Shown here: piece by piece, positions 43,901 through 55,623 of the stretch
Layout of the letters: each line of letters starts with the position of its first letter
How positions within the stretch are numbered: position 1 is the first letter of the stretch
Assembly: GCA_023078685.1 (NCBI GenBank)
Contig: JALGAS010000001.1
Location: forward strand, 6,014,001 to 6,078,000
DNA: 64,000 nucleotides
Source of the DNA: Neopestalotiopsis rosae
Lineage: Eukaryota; Ascomycota; Sordariomycetes; Amphisphaeriales; Sporocadaceae
Direction: 5' to 3'
The notes under the pieces: generated by a model
Seen by the model: the letters and a program-made list of their open reading frames with translations, nothing else
Databases searched by the model: none
What the model was told of the DNA's origin: nothing
Translations under genes and position numbers: made by a program

Positions 43901-44985
43901 TTAATGGCAAATTATATTAAAAAACGCCTTAAAAAAGCTCGGATTTAATCTATTTATTTTAAACGAATTAGCGTATTATAATAAAAATTCTAATATCTTT
44001 ATTATTATTTACGTAAACGATTTTTTATTATTTTTTAGTTTTAATTTACGGAAAATTAACTAATTAAAATAGGATATTTCGAAAGATTTCGAAATAAAAG
44101 ACTTAGGACTAGTCTCGTATTTTCTCGGTATATAAATTAAAAGAAACCGGGAAAAAAAAGCTATTCGCATTAATTAATTAATTTATTTTAAACGCCTATT
44201 AAAAATTAACGGTTTTTCCGATATAAAACCATTTAATATACCGCTAAATCCTAATTTTCCGAAATTGTTATATATTAATAAAATTAACGAAAAACCGGCT
44301 TTTTCGGAATTTATCCACCGATATTAGCATGTATTAAATAGATTAATATACGCTATAATATAAACTAGGCCCGATTTGGCTTACCCCGTATCGTTTTTAG
44401 CTAAATTCATATAAAACCTATCGAATACTTCGATAAAAGGGGTAATAGGGGTTTTTAATTATATAAAATCCTATTTTTATTTTAGAATTACTTATAACGG
44501 GATTATAAAACCCGGATTAATAGGATATTCCGATGCCGATTTTGCTAGGGATTACGAAACCCGTAAATTTATATCCGGTTATTTATTTACCTTAAATAAC
44601 GGACCGATAAATTGGAAATTTAAAAGATAATTAACGATTTCCTTATTAACCACTAAAGCCGAGTTTAACGGGCTAAAGCAGGCTACCTGGGAGGCTATTT
44701 AATTAAAAAATCTCCTCGAAAAAATCGGTATTAATATTAATATTATATTAATTAAAAAAGATAATACGGGAGCTATTAATTTGGCTTATAACCCCGAATA
44801 TTATTAAAAAACGAAATATATTATTATACGGTATTATTACGTCCGCTAAAAAGTCGAAAATTAAAATATTCGTATTAAATATATATTAACGAATAATATT
44901 CCAGCAAACGGCCTTACGAAACCACTTCTTAGGGATAAATTCCAAAAGTTCGTAAAATTATTAAATTTAACCGATATTATTTAAT
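41000..44985 (+). pseudogene. Copia gag-pol remnant
   Basis: Plus-strand remains in Copia order: a pre-integrase zinc-type segment near 42130; integrase core near 42215-42620 (TGFTDNKTGFR, then INNGREFS and IPEQNNITEKTNR); reverse transcriptase from about 43560 (RYKAKLVIRKFE then YGIDYFEIFA); and RNase H near 44690-44980 ending NGLTKPLLRDKFQKF. The order integrase before RT defines Copia rather than Gypsy. Numerous TAA/TAG codons replace Gln and Trp, consistent with RIP. Not functional. Confidence 0.9.
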
Positions 44986-44993
44986 AAGGGGAG

Positions 44994-45461
44994 TATTGCA
45001 CGGATATTATATAGCATCGAATAGTGCATAAAAATAGCATTATAACGCATATTATATCGTTATAATAGCTATAAAGGTTATAAAAATATCGGTTATTAAC
45101 GATATTTTTAACGTTCGGTAAAGCCCCACTAAATAATGGCTATTACGGTAGCAATATTATAAAATAGCCCTATTTAAATATCTTTTATAATATTCCATTA
45201 TTTTCTTTAATTATAAATTAACCGTATTATTAATTAATTTAATTATAAATCAATTAATTAATAATATATTTTAAAATATTTTTATTAGTTAGTTTTATAG
45301 GTATAAAAGGGAGTTATTTTATTTATAATTAGTTTATTTTCTTTTTTTTTAAATTTTAATATAATTACGTTTTTTAGCCTATATTAAACGATTTTACGAA
45401 TTTATAATTAAACGCTTCCCTATGCTTAAGGTATATAATTACCTAATCAAACCTTAGAATA
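44994..45461 (+). repeat. 3' LTR of Copia copy B
   Basis: 468 bp, preceded immediately by AAGGGGAG. Similar to 39705-40171 with many transition differences. Confidence 0.82.
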
Positions 45462-46872
45462 TAATCTCTTTTTAATATTAGTAATAATTAGCTACCCGTC
45501 GCTTAACTACTTCTCTTTATTGCTAGTCGTTTATAGCCTTTATAAGGCAATTAATAGCTTAAAGAGGCTCCGCGGCGATTAATAGTCTTTTACACGACTA
45601 AATACCAGTCGGCATTTATTTATGCTTTATAATTAATAGCGCAAAAAGACTAAAAATACTAAGCTATTTAGCTATTAATTATTTAAAAGCTCCTTACCAC
45701 GACTAATAGCGCAGGAAGACCACTAAGGTATTAATCGCCTAAGCCCTGATCGATTTTATTTATATTTTATAATTAGTAGCGTAGGAGAGATTATGGAACC
45801 AGTAGTTTATAAGTGCAAAAGGCGATTAATCCTTACGGAATTTATTTAGGCTATTAATCGCTTACCTCCTTTTAAAAATACTAGGCTATATAGCTATTAA
45901 TTATTTATAAACTCTCTTAGCTATTAATCGCTTTAAGTTTATTAATCGCTAATTAAAAATTTATGCTATTAATAGCTTATAATTTCTTTTTAATATTAAT
46001 TATAATAGCCACCCGTCGCTTAATAACTGCTTTCTTTTATTAATCGTCCTTAATTACGTAAAATCGTCAGGATAATTTTTACCGAATAATTTTAATTTAT
46101 ATAAAAATATTATTCGGATTAATCGATATAAATTTATATACGATATTTCTTTAATCCATTGCTTATTAATAATTTCGCCGGCTTAAGGCCTTATTTAATT
46201 GCCTTAATTTTATATCCGGCAAAACGTTTATTATATCGTAGCAGCGCTATAATATTAATAAGCCCACTTAATTCGCGCGCGATCGTTACGCCGCAATCGC
46301 TTATTTTAGCGCTTTATAATAAAGCGAATATATTAAGTACGGATAACAGCCTAATTAAATAATAATTATAAAATTAATATTATTATTGCTAAAGGCTAAA
46401 GAAGATTTTAAATTAAAATTTAATTAAAGTAATTATTTTACGTGTAAATTAAATAAAATATAATATAACTTAAATTTCATTTACCTTAATATAAATATAT
46501 ATATATATATTTATATTAATTTATTAAAATATAATATTTATATTAAGGTTCGGGAGGACGAGATTTAATAAATGGCGTTTATTATTTAATCGATTTATAA
46601 AAATAATTCGGCTCGAAAAATAAATCGGTATTACCTTTAGCCTTATTATTTAAAATAATTATAAAGCGTGCTGCTTATTATTACCTTTTTTAGCTGGAAT
46701 ACGCTTACGGGCAAGGTTTTAAAAGCGGTATAAGGAATAATTTTTTAAATCGCAAAAAAATTATATATTAAAAATTAATAAAAATAATTTAAATTATTTC
46801 GTTTTTATTTAATATATTATAATAAATAATTAAGATATATGCGCCGATAGCGATTTATAGCGCTGCGGTGCA
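45462..46872. repeat. Foldback-like interspersed repeat (copy 2)
   Basis: From about 45850 to 46872 it matches 12519-13442 in the same orientation; its left part carries the arm sequence TAGCTACCCGTCGCTTAA near 45495 and again near 46005, here as direct copies. The GCGAYTARTAG-like motif is again frequent. The conserved short frame is at 46159-46362, with an insertion relative to copy 1. Confidence 0.55.
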
Positions 46873-48206
46873 AAAACTTCCACGGAATAAGCTATGCGAA
46901 ATTAATACGATAAATACCCTTTTTTTGCCACAGGTATAAGATACGATATAAGCTACTTTTTAAATTGGACTAAAACGTGAAAACTTATCGATAAAAATAA
47001 CTCGCAGTTTATCGTAAATAAGCTTAGGGCCGCTCGATTTAAAGCTGGATCGGTGACGATTAATAACTTAAAAGATGTATAATGGATAATTATAAGACTA
47101 AAGCGAATTTTAAATGCAGAAAGCGGCGGGAGCAGCCGGCGCTAGCTTATATAAGTATAGTCTCGATCATTTCGATGCTCTCTTTTAGCGGAAAAAGCGG
47201 GGTCTGGTACTAAGGAGACGAATCGACTTCTATATCCAATCATGGAGTATCTGGCTAATCTCAACCCGATAAAATTCCAGTGACTGCTTTTGCAAATTCA
47301 CTTTTATTTAAAGCAAGTGTTATATAATAAAGAAACTCATCGTCTCTTCGAAACGAAGATGGAGACCGATACCGAATAAACTTCGGCCGGATTTGTATTA
47401 AAGGACCTTTACACGTATGCGAAGCTATTATTTCTCCGTAATAATCGTTAATTTAAAGACAGGACCTCGCATCGAAAGCTCGGAAGCGAGGTACTCCCGG
47501 ATAAATCTGGTCATAATGGTGACTCCTCAAAAAACACACTATTCGGTAACCTTAATACGGACCGCTTGCGCCAGGAATTCCTAACTATGCCGTAAAAGTG
47601 AATAAAACAGAGCTAAGAATAAACCGATAAACTGTGACATAAGGATTAAACGAAGGCTGTGTTTCAGGATTGATAATAACCGTTTTCTTTCTCCGGAATC
47701 GTAAAAAAACATCTTTAAGAGACTTCTCGCAATATCTTAGAGGACGACACCCGATAGCCTAGGCTGGCTCTAAAGGAACCCGATAGCCGCACTTCGCACA
47801 AACGAGTTTGCGTCCTCGAGCTTATATGCGACTGCTTAAAGTACCTCCTCCGAGAGCCTAGGCTATTTTCCCAGGAACCCGATAGCTCCCTCTCGGGTCT
47901 CGAACGTTAACCAAAGTCAGAGATAATCCTGAAGATGATTAGCACTTAAACTAGACGATTATCTCATTCCTTCCCCTCTAGCTATTTGTTACTTCTTCTT
48001 TCTTTTACTATTATTATTTTGCTTTTCTCCCTAGGGAAGAGGAAAACAATAAGGTAATAATGCTAATCATTAAAAAAAGCGTATACCGGCAGTCGTTAAA
48101 TTGCTAATTAAAATTAATAATATAGGACTCGTATAAGCTAACTAGGATTTTATCGCGGTTATTAAACCTTAATTCCGTCGAATAACTCGTGTACTTAGCG
48201 ATCGTA
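46873..48206. other. Less degraded non-coding stretch with a duplicated palindromic module
   Basis: Composition is closer to normal than its surroundings. The module AGCCTAGGCT, 8 bp, AGGAACCCGATAGC occurs at 47756-47787 and again at 47855-47886, 99 bp apart. No coding frame of useful length was found. Confidence 0.5.
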
Positions 48207-48713
48207 TGTTACGAACATGCACCCTTGCCAGCAAATAACGGATATTAGCGCTTAAAAAGCACAGACCCAGGGGACCACAGCGGAATAAAAAGGAATAGGA
48301 CCACTAAACGGAAAACCACGTAATAAGAAATTACGTAACTTGCCGGAAGCGTTTAAAAATAATTAGTGGAATTTACTAAGCACCACTAATTACTAACGAG
48401 CACCACTAATTAATAACTAATTTAAGTAATTAAGGCAAATATTAATAAAGGAATAAATAAATATATTAGGGACGGATTTCCTACGGTTATATAAATAGTT
48501 ATTACCTTAATAATTAATTTAAGCATTTATTTTATTTATAAATAAAGCATTTAATACGCTTTAACGACTATATTTATAAATCCCTTTAAAATTACTCTAA
48601 TTATTTTTTGCTTAATATAATTATTTTTTTAGCTAGCGCATCCTATTAGCATAAACCCACTTAGATTTATATTTTAGGTTTATTTAAAAAACCCGACCGT
48701 ATAATTCGTTATA
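48207..48713 (+). repeat. Variant LTR of the Gypsy family with a divergent U3
   Basis: About 507 bp. The first about 25 bp (TGTTACGAACATGCACCC...) and the 3' half from about 48430 match the standard LTR with RIP changes. The middle of U3 (about 48235-48425) is unrelated and lacks the GATC hairpin array. No matching target duplication was found (TCGTA left, TATTT right). Confidence 0.75.
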
Positions 48714-51700
48714 TATTTATAAAAAATATATATTAATAATAATAAATTATTTTTTAAAATTTATTATTATTAATATATCGATTAAATTCGGTTAAAAGCC
48801 GGTAATTATTATATAAAAAAAGCGGTTATTTTTATCTTTCGGTTTTTTAGCAAAAATAATCGCCGATAACGCTTTTAATATAAAAATAAATTAAATAATT
48901 TTCGCTAATATTAATACGATTTTTTAGCATAACCTTATATAAATAGCTTAATCGTATAACTTTATCGAAAATTACGTAAAGCTAATAATAAATTAATTAA
49001 AAAATAAGCTTTTTCGGTAAAATATAAATCGCTAAATTAATAAATTAATAAAGTTTTTAAAGCTATTTTACGGATTAATTCCCGGAAAATCCCGAAATTT
49101 AATATAATTCTAGCCGAAATAATATTAAAATAATAAACGAAATGCGTTCCGTATCGATTAAAATTAAATATTCTTATATTATTAAATCCGGTTAATTTAT
49201 CGTTAAAAATACTCGACGCGGCGAGGCTATTATTAATAAAAAAGCGTATAAAATTAAATAAACGAATATTAAACGTAATAGCAAATCGGCTAAAAACGGT
49301 AAAAGAAAATCTTTATAAAATAAATAAATAAATAGGAAAATATTTATTTTTTAAAAAAAATATAAAGATTAGCGTCGTGCGAAAGAACAGATTAAATAAA
49401 ATAAAAAGAATAATTCGAAATTTCCGAAGTTTAAATTTTATTAGCGGGGTCCTTTAAAAATCGTTATTATATTATTAATAATATCCGTTTATATCGCTAG
49501 CGCGGTAATTAAACGGTCGCCGCGCAAGCTATATATCGCTATATTAAAGCTATACGTAAAAAACGAATTAACGCATTATTATAATAATAAAAGGCTTACG
49601 ATAATAAATTTTATAAGCTTTAAAAAAATTATATTTAATAAATAATAAATACGAAATTATCGATTTAAATAACGGTAATTATCGATTAAATTTATATAAT
49701 TAATTTTTTTTATTAATAAATAAAATAATTCCCGGGCTTTTTTTATAAATTATTTACGTAAAAAAATTATTATAAAGGCGAGGCCCTTAATTTAAAGCGT
49801 TCGTAATAAATTACTTATAGCGGATTATTATACGGTTAATTATGCGAATTTTCGTTTTTTTTTATTTTTAAACGATTATTTTATTTTTGCCATTTTTAGC
49901 TATTATTCGTTAAAATAAATATTAATTTAATTTCCTTTTTAAACCGTTTTAATTAGCTTTTTTTTAATATTATTAATATTATCGGGAATTTCCTATTTTT
50001 TCCCGGCTTTTACCTCGATTTTTACGCTTTTGAGAACTCGGGAAAATTTATAAAAAAATGTTTATTACCGTTTTTATCATCGTTTATAAACCTTTATTCC
50101 GATTAAACTTAATTACGAATATAGCGGTATTCCGCTTCGTAAACCTTTAAAGTCTTTTAGCCGAAATTAAAAAATTCCGTTAAAGAATTAATAAATAAAT
50201 AATAAAAGCTTATAAAACCTAATAAATACCTTAATAATAATTATAAAAATTAAATTTCGTATTTTTTTTTTAAAATACCCGGACGTTTTTATTTATAACG
50301 ATATTTATTTAAAAATTTACGAAATTATCGCGCGGTATAAACGCAAGCGTAAAAAATTTATATTAATAATAAAAAATTTTATTATTATATATATTAATTT
50401 CCTTAAATAGCTTTAAATGCCCTAAAAAACGGTTTAAAATAATACGGGTAATCCCCGTTTATATTATATTTATTTTTAAAAAATGCTAATAATTATTTTA
50501 ATTAAATATTTAAAAATAAAAAAAACCGCTAAATATTTTCGGCGGAAAATATACGCGAATACCGCGTTATCGCTAATTAAATATGCAACGCTATAATTAA
50601 ATATTTATTTTTATTAAACGTTATAATTAAAAATATTCGATATAATTATATTAAAATTTACGATATAATTAAACCCCCGTCGGAAAATATTATATACCGC
50701 CGTTAATAAAAATATAATATATTATTAACGCTTTATAACGCTATTAAAATATATATTATTAGCTTTATTTGCTTTTACCCCCGATTTAAAAAAGCCCTAA
50801 AAATTTATAGCTAATAATAGCTAATATAATCGGATAATATATATTTTATTTTAAATCCGCGATAAAAATATATTCCTATATATAATATAGCGATTAAATT
50901 TAACGGTTAAATAAATATAATAAACTTTTATAAAGCTTTTTATTAAAATTTGCGAATTAATATATAAAAAATATATAATAATAAATTCGGTTATTTATAT
51001 AATAATAATACCTCGATTTATTAATAGCTAAAAAAAATAAACGAAATCATCGAAATTTATAAATTATACGGATAATTCCTAATTCTTATAATATTATTCC
51101 CGGATATTCCTAATATACGAAAATCCGAAATTTTAATTTATAAAAATATTCGGCGTATTCGGCTACGATAAATAAAATAAGCTAATAATAAATAACGCGT
51201 AATTATTAAAATTGCTTTTTTTTCGTTATTATTTATTTTATTAATAATTATTATTTACGCTTATATTATAAATATTATTCGTTTATTTAACGAAATTTTA
51301 TAATAAATAAGCGAAATACCCCGAAAAGCGCGCGGTATTATTAATATTATTTAAAATATTATAGGAAAATAAGCTTAATATTATTACGCTTAAATCGATA
51401 ATTAAATTAAATAAATATAAATAAAAAAGCTCGTAGGCTTTAAAAAGCGATAAATCGCTAAATCTCCCCGCCGCTACCTCGGAAGGATATTCGGGCAAAT
51501 TAAATAAAAAATAACGTATAATAAAATAACGGATAATTATAGTTTTTTTTTATGCTTAAATATAACGGGTATAAGCCTTTAAATCGCCTCGGGCCCTTTT
51601 TTTCGGGTAAAAAATAGCCGTATAAATAAATAGGTAACGGGAAATTATTATTAAAAATACTATTAAATATATAATAAAAGGAAAATATTAGCTTAAAAAT

Positions 51701-51768
51701 AATAAAATAACCTCTTTTTATAATATAAACCATTTGCTCCTTTTCGGGAATCTCCCTACGTTTCCTTA
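48714..51768. other. AT-rich RIP-degraded DNA, no gene
   Basis: About 3 kb with strong RIP composition. Short AT-coded frames on the minus strand near 51298-51733 are products of composition. It is probably one or more ancient transposons, not identifiable by eye. Confidence 0.55.
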
Positions 51769-52056
51769 TTAAAAACCATTATTCTGCGTAAAATAATCTA
51801 TTATCCATCGCGGCAAAATAAACGGTATTTCGCAGCAATTATCGTAACTCTCAAAATTTTCCAATCTAATATTAGCAAAAATAGAACTCTTCCAGCCCCG
51901 TACCTCGTAGAATGGACGTACTAAAGACTCTCTCGACCTCGTGATCTTCCAAGCGAAATTCTCCCCTTTTCGATGCTTGAGTACATCCGCTAGCATGAGG
52001 TATAGGAAATCAGGCCCCAAGATTTTTTTATCTTTATTGCAAAAAAGCTTCACCAT
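51769..52056 (-). CDS. Possible 95-aa hypothetical protein at the AT-rich boundary
   Basis: ATG at 52056, stop at 51769. The first two thirds (rightmost DNA) have normal composition and the end runs into RIPed sequence. No signal peptide, domain or family recognised; basic and aromatic-rich. It may be the surviving 5' part of a gene whose 3' end was overtaken by RIP, or a chance frame. Confidence 0.2.
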   Translation of the reverse strand: MVKLFCNKDKKILGPDFLYLMLADVLKHRKGENFAWKITRSRESLVRPFYEVRGWKSSIFANIRLENFESYDNCCEIPFILPRWIIDYFTQNNGF

Positions 52057-52407
52057 ATTTGTAATGACATGATAGCTAGAAGTTTTAAGAATTACGAACT
52101 AATGAAATCAAGTTCTCGCTTGACCTGGCAGACTTGGTAATCACGGAATATGAACCGTACGATTATCAAGCACCATCTGGAAAGCTACAAATGAGATTTC
52201 AAAACATATGCTCGTTCAAAATCATATGGAAACGATTTGATATTCTCGTAAGTACTTCTGAGGATGCATACTTGGTCATGCTATCTCTGGACTGACGCCA
52301 TTCGTATATCACTAGCTTTCTATACGTACCATCTTGGAGATTCAATTTCCTTGACGACAAGCGGGATTGCACTTCGACGTATTGACAGAACTAGGCGTCC
52401 GTCTTTG

Positions 52408-52416
52408 TATAAATAG
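52408..52416 (+). promoter_or_regulatory. TATA box of the small secreted protein gene
   Basis: TATAAATAG, 132 bp upstream of the ATG at 52540. A transcript starting about 30 bp downstream would have a leader of about 100 nt. Confidence 0.6.
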
Positions 52417-52539
52417 CAGACATATCTTCCCGGATCATGTCAATAACTCATCGCCATCACCAGCTCGACTCAGCATCCAAACAACTGCCACAGCTCTCTT
52501 ATAGCCAAAGTTTCCCATCCGCTTTCATCAGCCACAAGA

Positions 52540-53050
52540 ATGCAGTTGCTCACCGCACTTGCCCTTTTCGCCGCCGGCGCGGAGGCCTGCATCCGTGTAC
52601 ACGCCGTCGCCAGATACCAGCCACTGTGGGGTGACGGCGTCTCCATCAAGGTCTACGACAATGACGACTTCTACTGCGAGGCACACGTGAGCCAGAAGGG
52701 CGCCAATAGTGAGACCCATTGGATCACCGACTGCCCCAACGGTGACTACCACGTCGAGCTCTGGAGCAATGGCAAGGCCGGCCGCATCACCCACAAGGTC
52801 TCCGGTCAGTATTCAACTCACTCCCGCCTGTGATCGGGAAATTGCCTCCATGAAATCATGTAGCTGCTAACCGATGCCAAAACTTCCAGATGATGATACG
52901 TGGTCCGCCGATCTGACGGTTCAGAACACGGACACTGAGGAGGAGTGTGAACTCGAGACCGAAGGTGGCTGCAAGCTTAAGAACATGATCTACACGTCCT
53001 GCCTCTGGGACAACTTTGGCAACTGCGGAAGCTACAACTGCGGTCTGTGA
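52540..53050 (+). CDS. Small secreted cysteine-rich protein, candidate effector
   Basis: Exons 52540-52804 and 52890-53050 around an 85-bp intron (GTCAGT donor, GCTAAC branch, CCAG acceptor) give 141 aa. The signal peptide MQLLTALALFAAGAEA is clear. The mature part has eight cysteines (for example FYCEAH, TDCPNGDYH, GGCKLK, TSCLWDNFGNC), enough for four disulfides, and is acidic with many aromatic residues. No enzyme motif is visible. Small size, secretion, paired Cys and position about 0.5 kb from a RIPed block are the usual features of fungal effectors and other apoplastic proteins. Without the intron the protein would end in an unlikely tail shortly after 52804. Function unknown. Confidence 0.85.
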
Positions 53051-54192
53051 ATGGTTGAGCACCAGCCGGATGGCATCTTGTCACTACTGTTTAGCTGACC
53101 TACAATATTTTGACATTCTTTATTTGAGGGAGGGCTATGTTCATGTTTTGCCTGAGGGGATGTGGGGAATTATTCTGCTTAACTTTTGAGTCGCTCGTTT
53201 ATCGTATCGACACTTCTTGTATTCAGTCTTCTTCCATCGAAACAGGTGGCAATCTAGAATCTTGCTTATGAAAATAATTTCCAGGCTCAGGACTTTGTCT
53301 GCTAAATATGCTGCTTGCTAGCCTCAGTGGCCGAGGGCGGTAGTTCACGAACAATGTCTCGGCGAACGCCTCTTCCCCTGGCTAGTGATTAAAGCCGGGC
53401 ATACCGCAGTAGCTCGCCAGTCAGATCAATACCTTGTGCTGTACGATGCAAGGCACCGCATTCTACCACGTGTCTAGTAGATGCTGCTATTCTCTTCTGG
53501 GTAAAGATGCATGTGGCCAGAAGCGACGATTGTTATCTTCGCTGTTGACAATCTAGCCATTTCTGCACATATCCGATTGGCACTAGGCACAATTTGAAAT
53601 ACACGCATCCGAGCGCATCCTTACTTGGGCTGCTCGGGTAACTCCCAGGCGTAGTTTTGGCACCGGTTTCAATAGTATAAGCTGTGGGGTAGCTGAACAC
53701 CCCGTTGTATCCTTGTCCTTGCGGGGTTTTTAGCCTGGTCTGGTTAGTTGGTGCTGATGCAAAATTGTAGTGGGGCCGTCTGATGCCAGATGCCGGCCCC
53801 TTTGCGCGCCTACAGGTATGTACGCAGTTTCGCATCTCTCTCATCTCATCTTTCCCATGACAATACATACGATTGTTGATGACGCCGTTTCTTGATCTTT
53901 ACGTGAGCGATTGGCTGTATGAATCGATGAAGCATTCTACAAATCAGCCTAATCCAGGTTGACGTTGATGATTTCGGGTGCGCGGTTCATGCTAACAGGG
54001 GCTTTAGTATGGTGCATACCTTAGTGGGATCAATGATCTAGAGCTGAATTGCTATTCTTACGCTGGTGGAGCAAAAATATATAACCCTTTAAGCAGACCA
54101 TTTCCCTCTTCCTGTCAATTTCCTTCGGTCATAGCCACTGTTTCCCACGGCTTGCCAATTTATCTCACAGCAAACATAGAGAATCATTCACA
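53051..54192. other. Intergenic region
   Basis: Carries the 3' end of the secreted protein gene and the promoter of the Ser/Thr-rich gene, with an ATATATAA box near 54077. A 111-codon minus-strand frame (53533-53868) has an ATG but no recognisable domain and is not called. Confidence 0.45.
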
Positions 54193-55623
54193 ATGAGACT
54201 TTTGACAGTTGTTGCCTCATTGGCAAGCTCCAGCGCGGCTGTCGCGGTGGTTCCTAGACAGGCCGCCGGCTCAGAAGTGATCGCCACATCAACCGTCACT
54301 TCCACGATCGTTGATACCGTTACTTCCGAATATCCAGTCACCACTGTTGAAACGACTTGTTCTGTAAATACTGCAGTCCAGACCAGTGGTTGTGACAATG
54401 GTTATGTTTATTCCTCCGGCAGCATTTACTATTCACAACAATGCTCGGCATCGCAGACTGGCGGCAGCGTCATCCGTGGCTATGTTCTGTCTGCCTCAGC
54501 CTGTGCCTCAATTTGCAATGCCCTCAACAACCTCAACACTGCAACAAGCTCATGTAACGGGCTTGTAATGACTACCATCGGTGCTAACAACTTCTGTTAT
54601 CTGCGTAACGGAGCTGTTACGAATGTAGCAGCCTCCAGTAACACTCGGGCTATTCTACCATACGCTACCAATCCTTGTGTGATTACCTCCGTCACTACTT
54701 CGACTACTGTTGCATATTCTACTACAACATCTACTATTGAAGTCGAATATACTTCTACTATCACTCCCTCGTCGATCTCGAGCTCCACCTCCAGTACGGA
54801 GTCCAGCTCTACCACCGAGTCCAGCAACAGTGCAGACCCTACTATTACTGCATCTTCAACTTCGAGCTCTGAGTCTAGCTCCAGCACTGAGTCCAGTTCC
54901 AGCACGGAACCTACTGTTACTGCATCTTCTACTTTCAGCTCCAGCACGGAATCCACCTCCAGCACTGAGTCCAGTTCCAGCACGGAACCTACTGTTACTG
55001 CATCTTCTACTTTCAGCTCCAGCACGGAATCCACCTCCAGCACTGAGTCCAGTTCCAGCACGGAACCTACTGTTACTGCATCTTCTACTTTCAGCTCCAG
55101 CACGGAATCCACCTCCAGCACTGAGTCCAGTTCCAGCACGGAACCTACTGTTACTGCATCTTCTACTTTCAGCTCCAGCACGGAATCCACCTCCAGCACA
55201 GAGTCTAGCTCTGCCACAGAGTCTAGCTCTGCCACGGAATTGAGCTCTAGCAGCACTGAGTCCAGCTCCAGCAGCACTGAGTCCAGCTCCAGTACTGAGT
55301 CGAGTGCCAGTATGGAACCGAGTATCACTGCATCTTCATCTTCCAGCTCTAGCACGGAATCTAGCACTAGCACAGATTCTGCCACCACTTCATCATCGAC
55401 CTTGAGCTCCAGCACAGATGTCAGCTCTAGTACAGATTCTAGCCCGAGCATATATTCTAGCTCTAGTACCTCTGCCGATAGCGCCTCGTCCATGCCAAGT
55501 GCTGCTCCATCGACCACTCCACCTACTACTCTATCCTCTGCGACCATCACTTCCTACGCAATGACTTCTACAAAATCCAGAATTGGCAAATGCCGACACA
55601 ATACACAGACCATGTCGACCTAA
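54193..55623 (+). CDS. Secreted Ser/Thr-rich repeat protein (cell-wall type)
   Basis: 476 aa in one exon. The signal peptide (about residues 1-18, MRLLTVVASLASSSAAVA) is followed by a Thr/Val-rich stretch and a folded Cys-containing region (about 55-160, including SGCDNGYVY and NNFCYLRNG) that resembles a PAN/apple-like or WSC-like lectin module. From about residue 190 to the end the protein is Ser/Thr/Glu-rich, with four tandem 26-residue units, and is expected to be heavily O-mannosylated. Such proteins extend from the fungal wall and serve adhesion or surface masking. The C-terminus lacks a clear hydrophobic GPI signal, so either it is not GPI-anchored or a last exon is missed. Confidence 0.85.
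   Translation: MRLLTVVASLASSSAAVAVVPRQAAGSEVIATSTVTSTIVDTVTSEYPVTTVETTCSVNTAVQTSGCDNGYVYSSGSIYYSQQCSASQTGGSVIRGYVLSASACASICNALNNLNTATSSCNGLVMTTIGANNFCYLRNGAVTNVAASSNTRAILPYATNPCVITSVTTSTTVAYSTTTSTIEVEYTSTITPSSISSSTSSTESSSTTESSNSADPTITASSTSSSESSSSTESSSSTEPTVTASSTFSSSTESTSSTESSSSTEPTVTASSTFSSSTESTSSTESSSSTEPTVTASSTFSSSTESTSSTESSSSTEPTVTASSTFSSSTESTSSTESSSATESSSATELSSSSTESSSSSTESSSSTESSASMEPSITASSSSSSSTESSTSTDSATTSSSTLSSSTDVSSSTDSSPSIYSSSSTSADSASSMPSAAPSTTPPTTLSSATITSYAMTSTKSRIGKCRHNTQTMST
54892..55203 (+). repeat. Minisatellite: four copies of a 78-bp coding unit
   Basis: Units at 54892-54969, 54970-55047, 55048-55125 and 55126-55203 are identical except for one base at the end of the last. 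Each encodes 26 residues including TEPTVTASSTF. Near-perfect identity means recent expansion. Confidence 0.95.

Larger units (their letters stand above)
39705..45461 (+). mobile_element. Full-length RIPed Ty1/Copia retrotransposon (copy B)
   Basis: 5757 bp with LTRs at 39705-40171 and 44994-45461. Each LTR starts TATTGCACGG (RIPed TGTT...) and ends ...ATA (RIPed ...ACA). A polypurine tract AAGGGGAG directly precedes the 3' LTR. All coding regions are riddled with stop codons from CAA, CAG and TGG but remain readable in one strand. No clean target duplication is visible (AAAAA left, TAATC right). Confidence 0.92.

Noticed and set aside
51298..51733. AT-coded frames rich in Ile, Leu, Tyr and Phe
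   Set aside because: Produced by RIP composition; they look like membrane proteins only because of AT-rich codons.
334..51768. Possibility that the AT-rich blocks are mitochondrial or centromeric DNA
   Set aside because: They retain CpG, lack CpA/TpG, and contain readable Copia and Gypsy remains with C-to-T type stops, which is RIP; no mitochondrial gene was seen.
52437..52634. A 65-codon frame beginning upstream of the small secreted protein
   Set aside because: Its ATG lies at or before the expected transcript start given the TATA box at 52408, and its product has no features; the frame at 52540 has a signal peptide.
53533..53868. A 111-codon minus-strand frame with an ATG
   Set aside because: No domain, no signal peptide and no similarity I recognise; composition looks like ordinary intergenic DNA.
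54597..55550. A 317-codon minus-strand frame opposite the Ser/Thr-rich gene
   Set aside because: It is the mirror of the repetitive TCC/AGC/GAG codons and encodes a monotonous Leu/Glu/Val/Asp string; the plus strand has a signal peptide and a folded domain.
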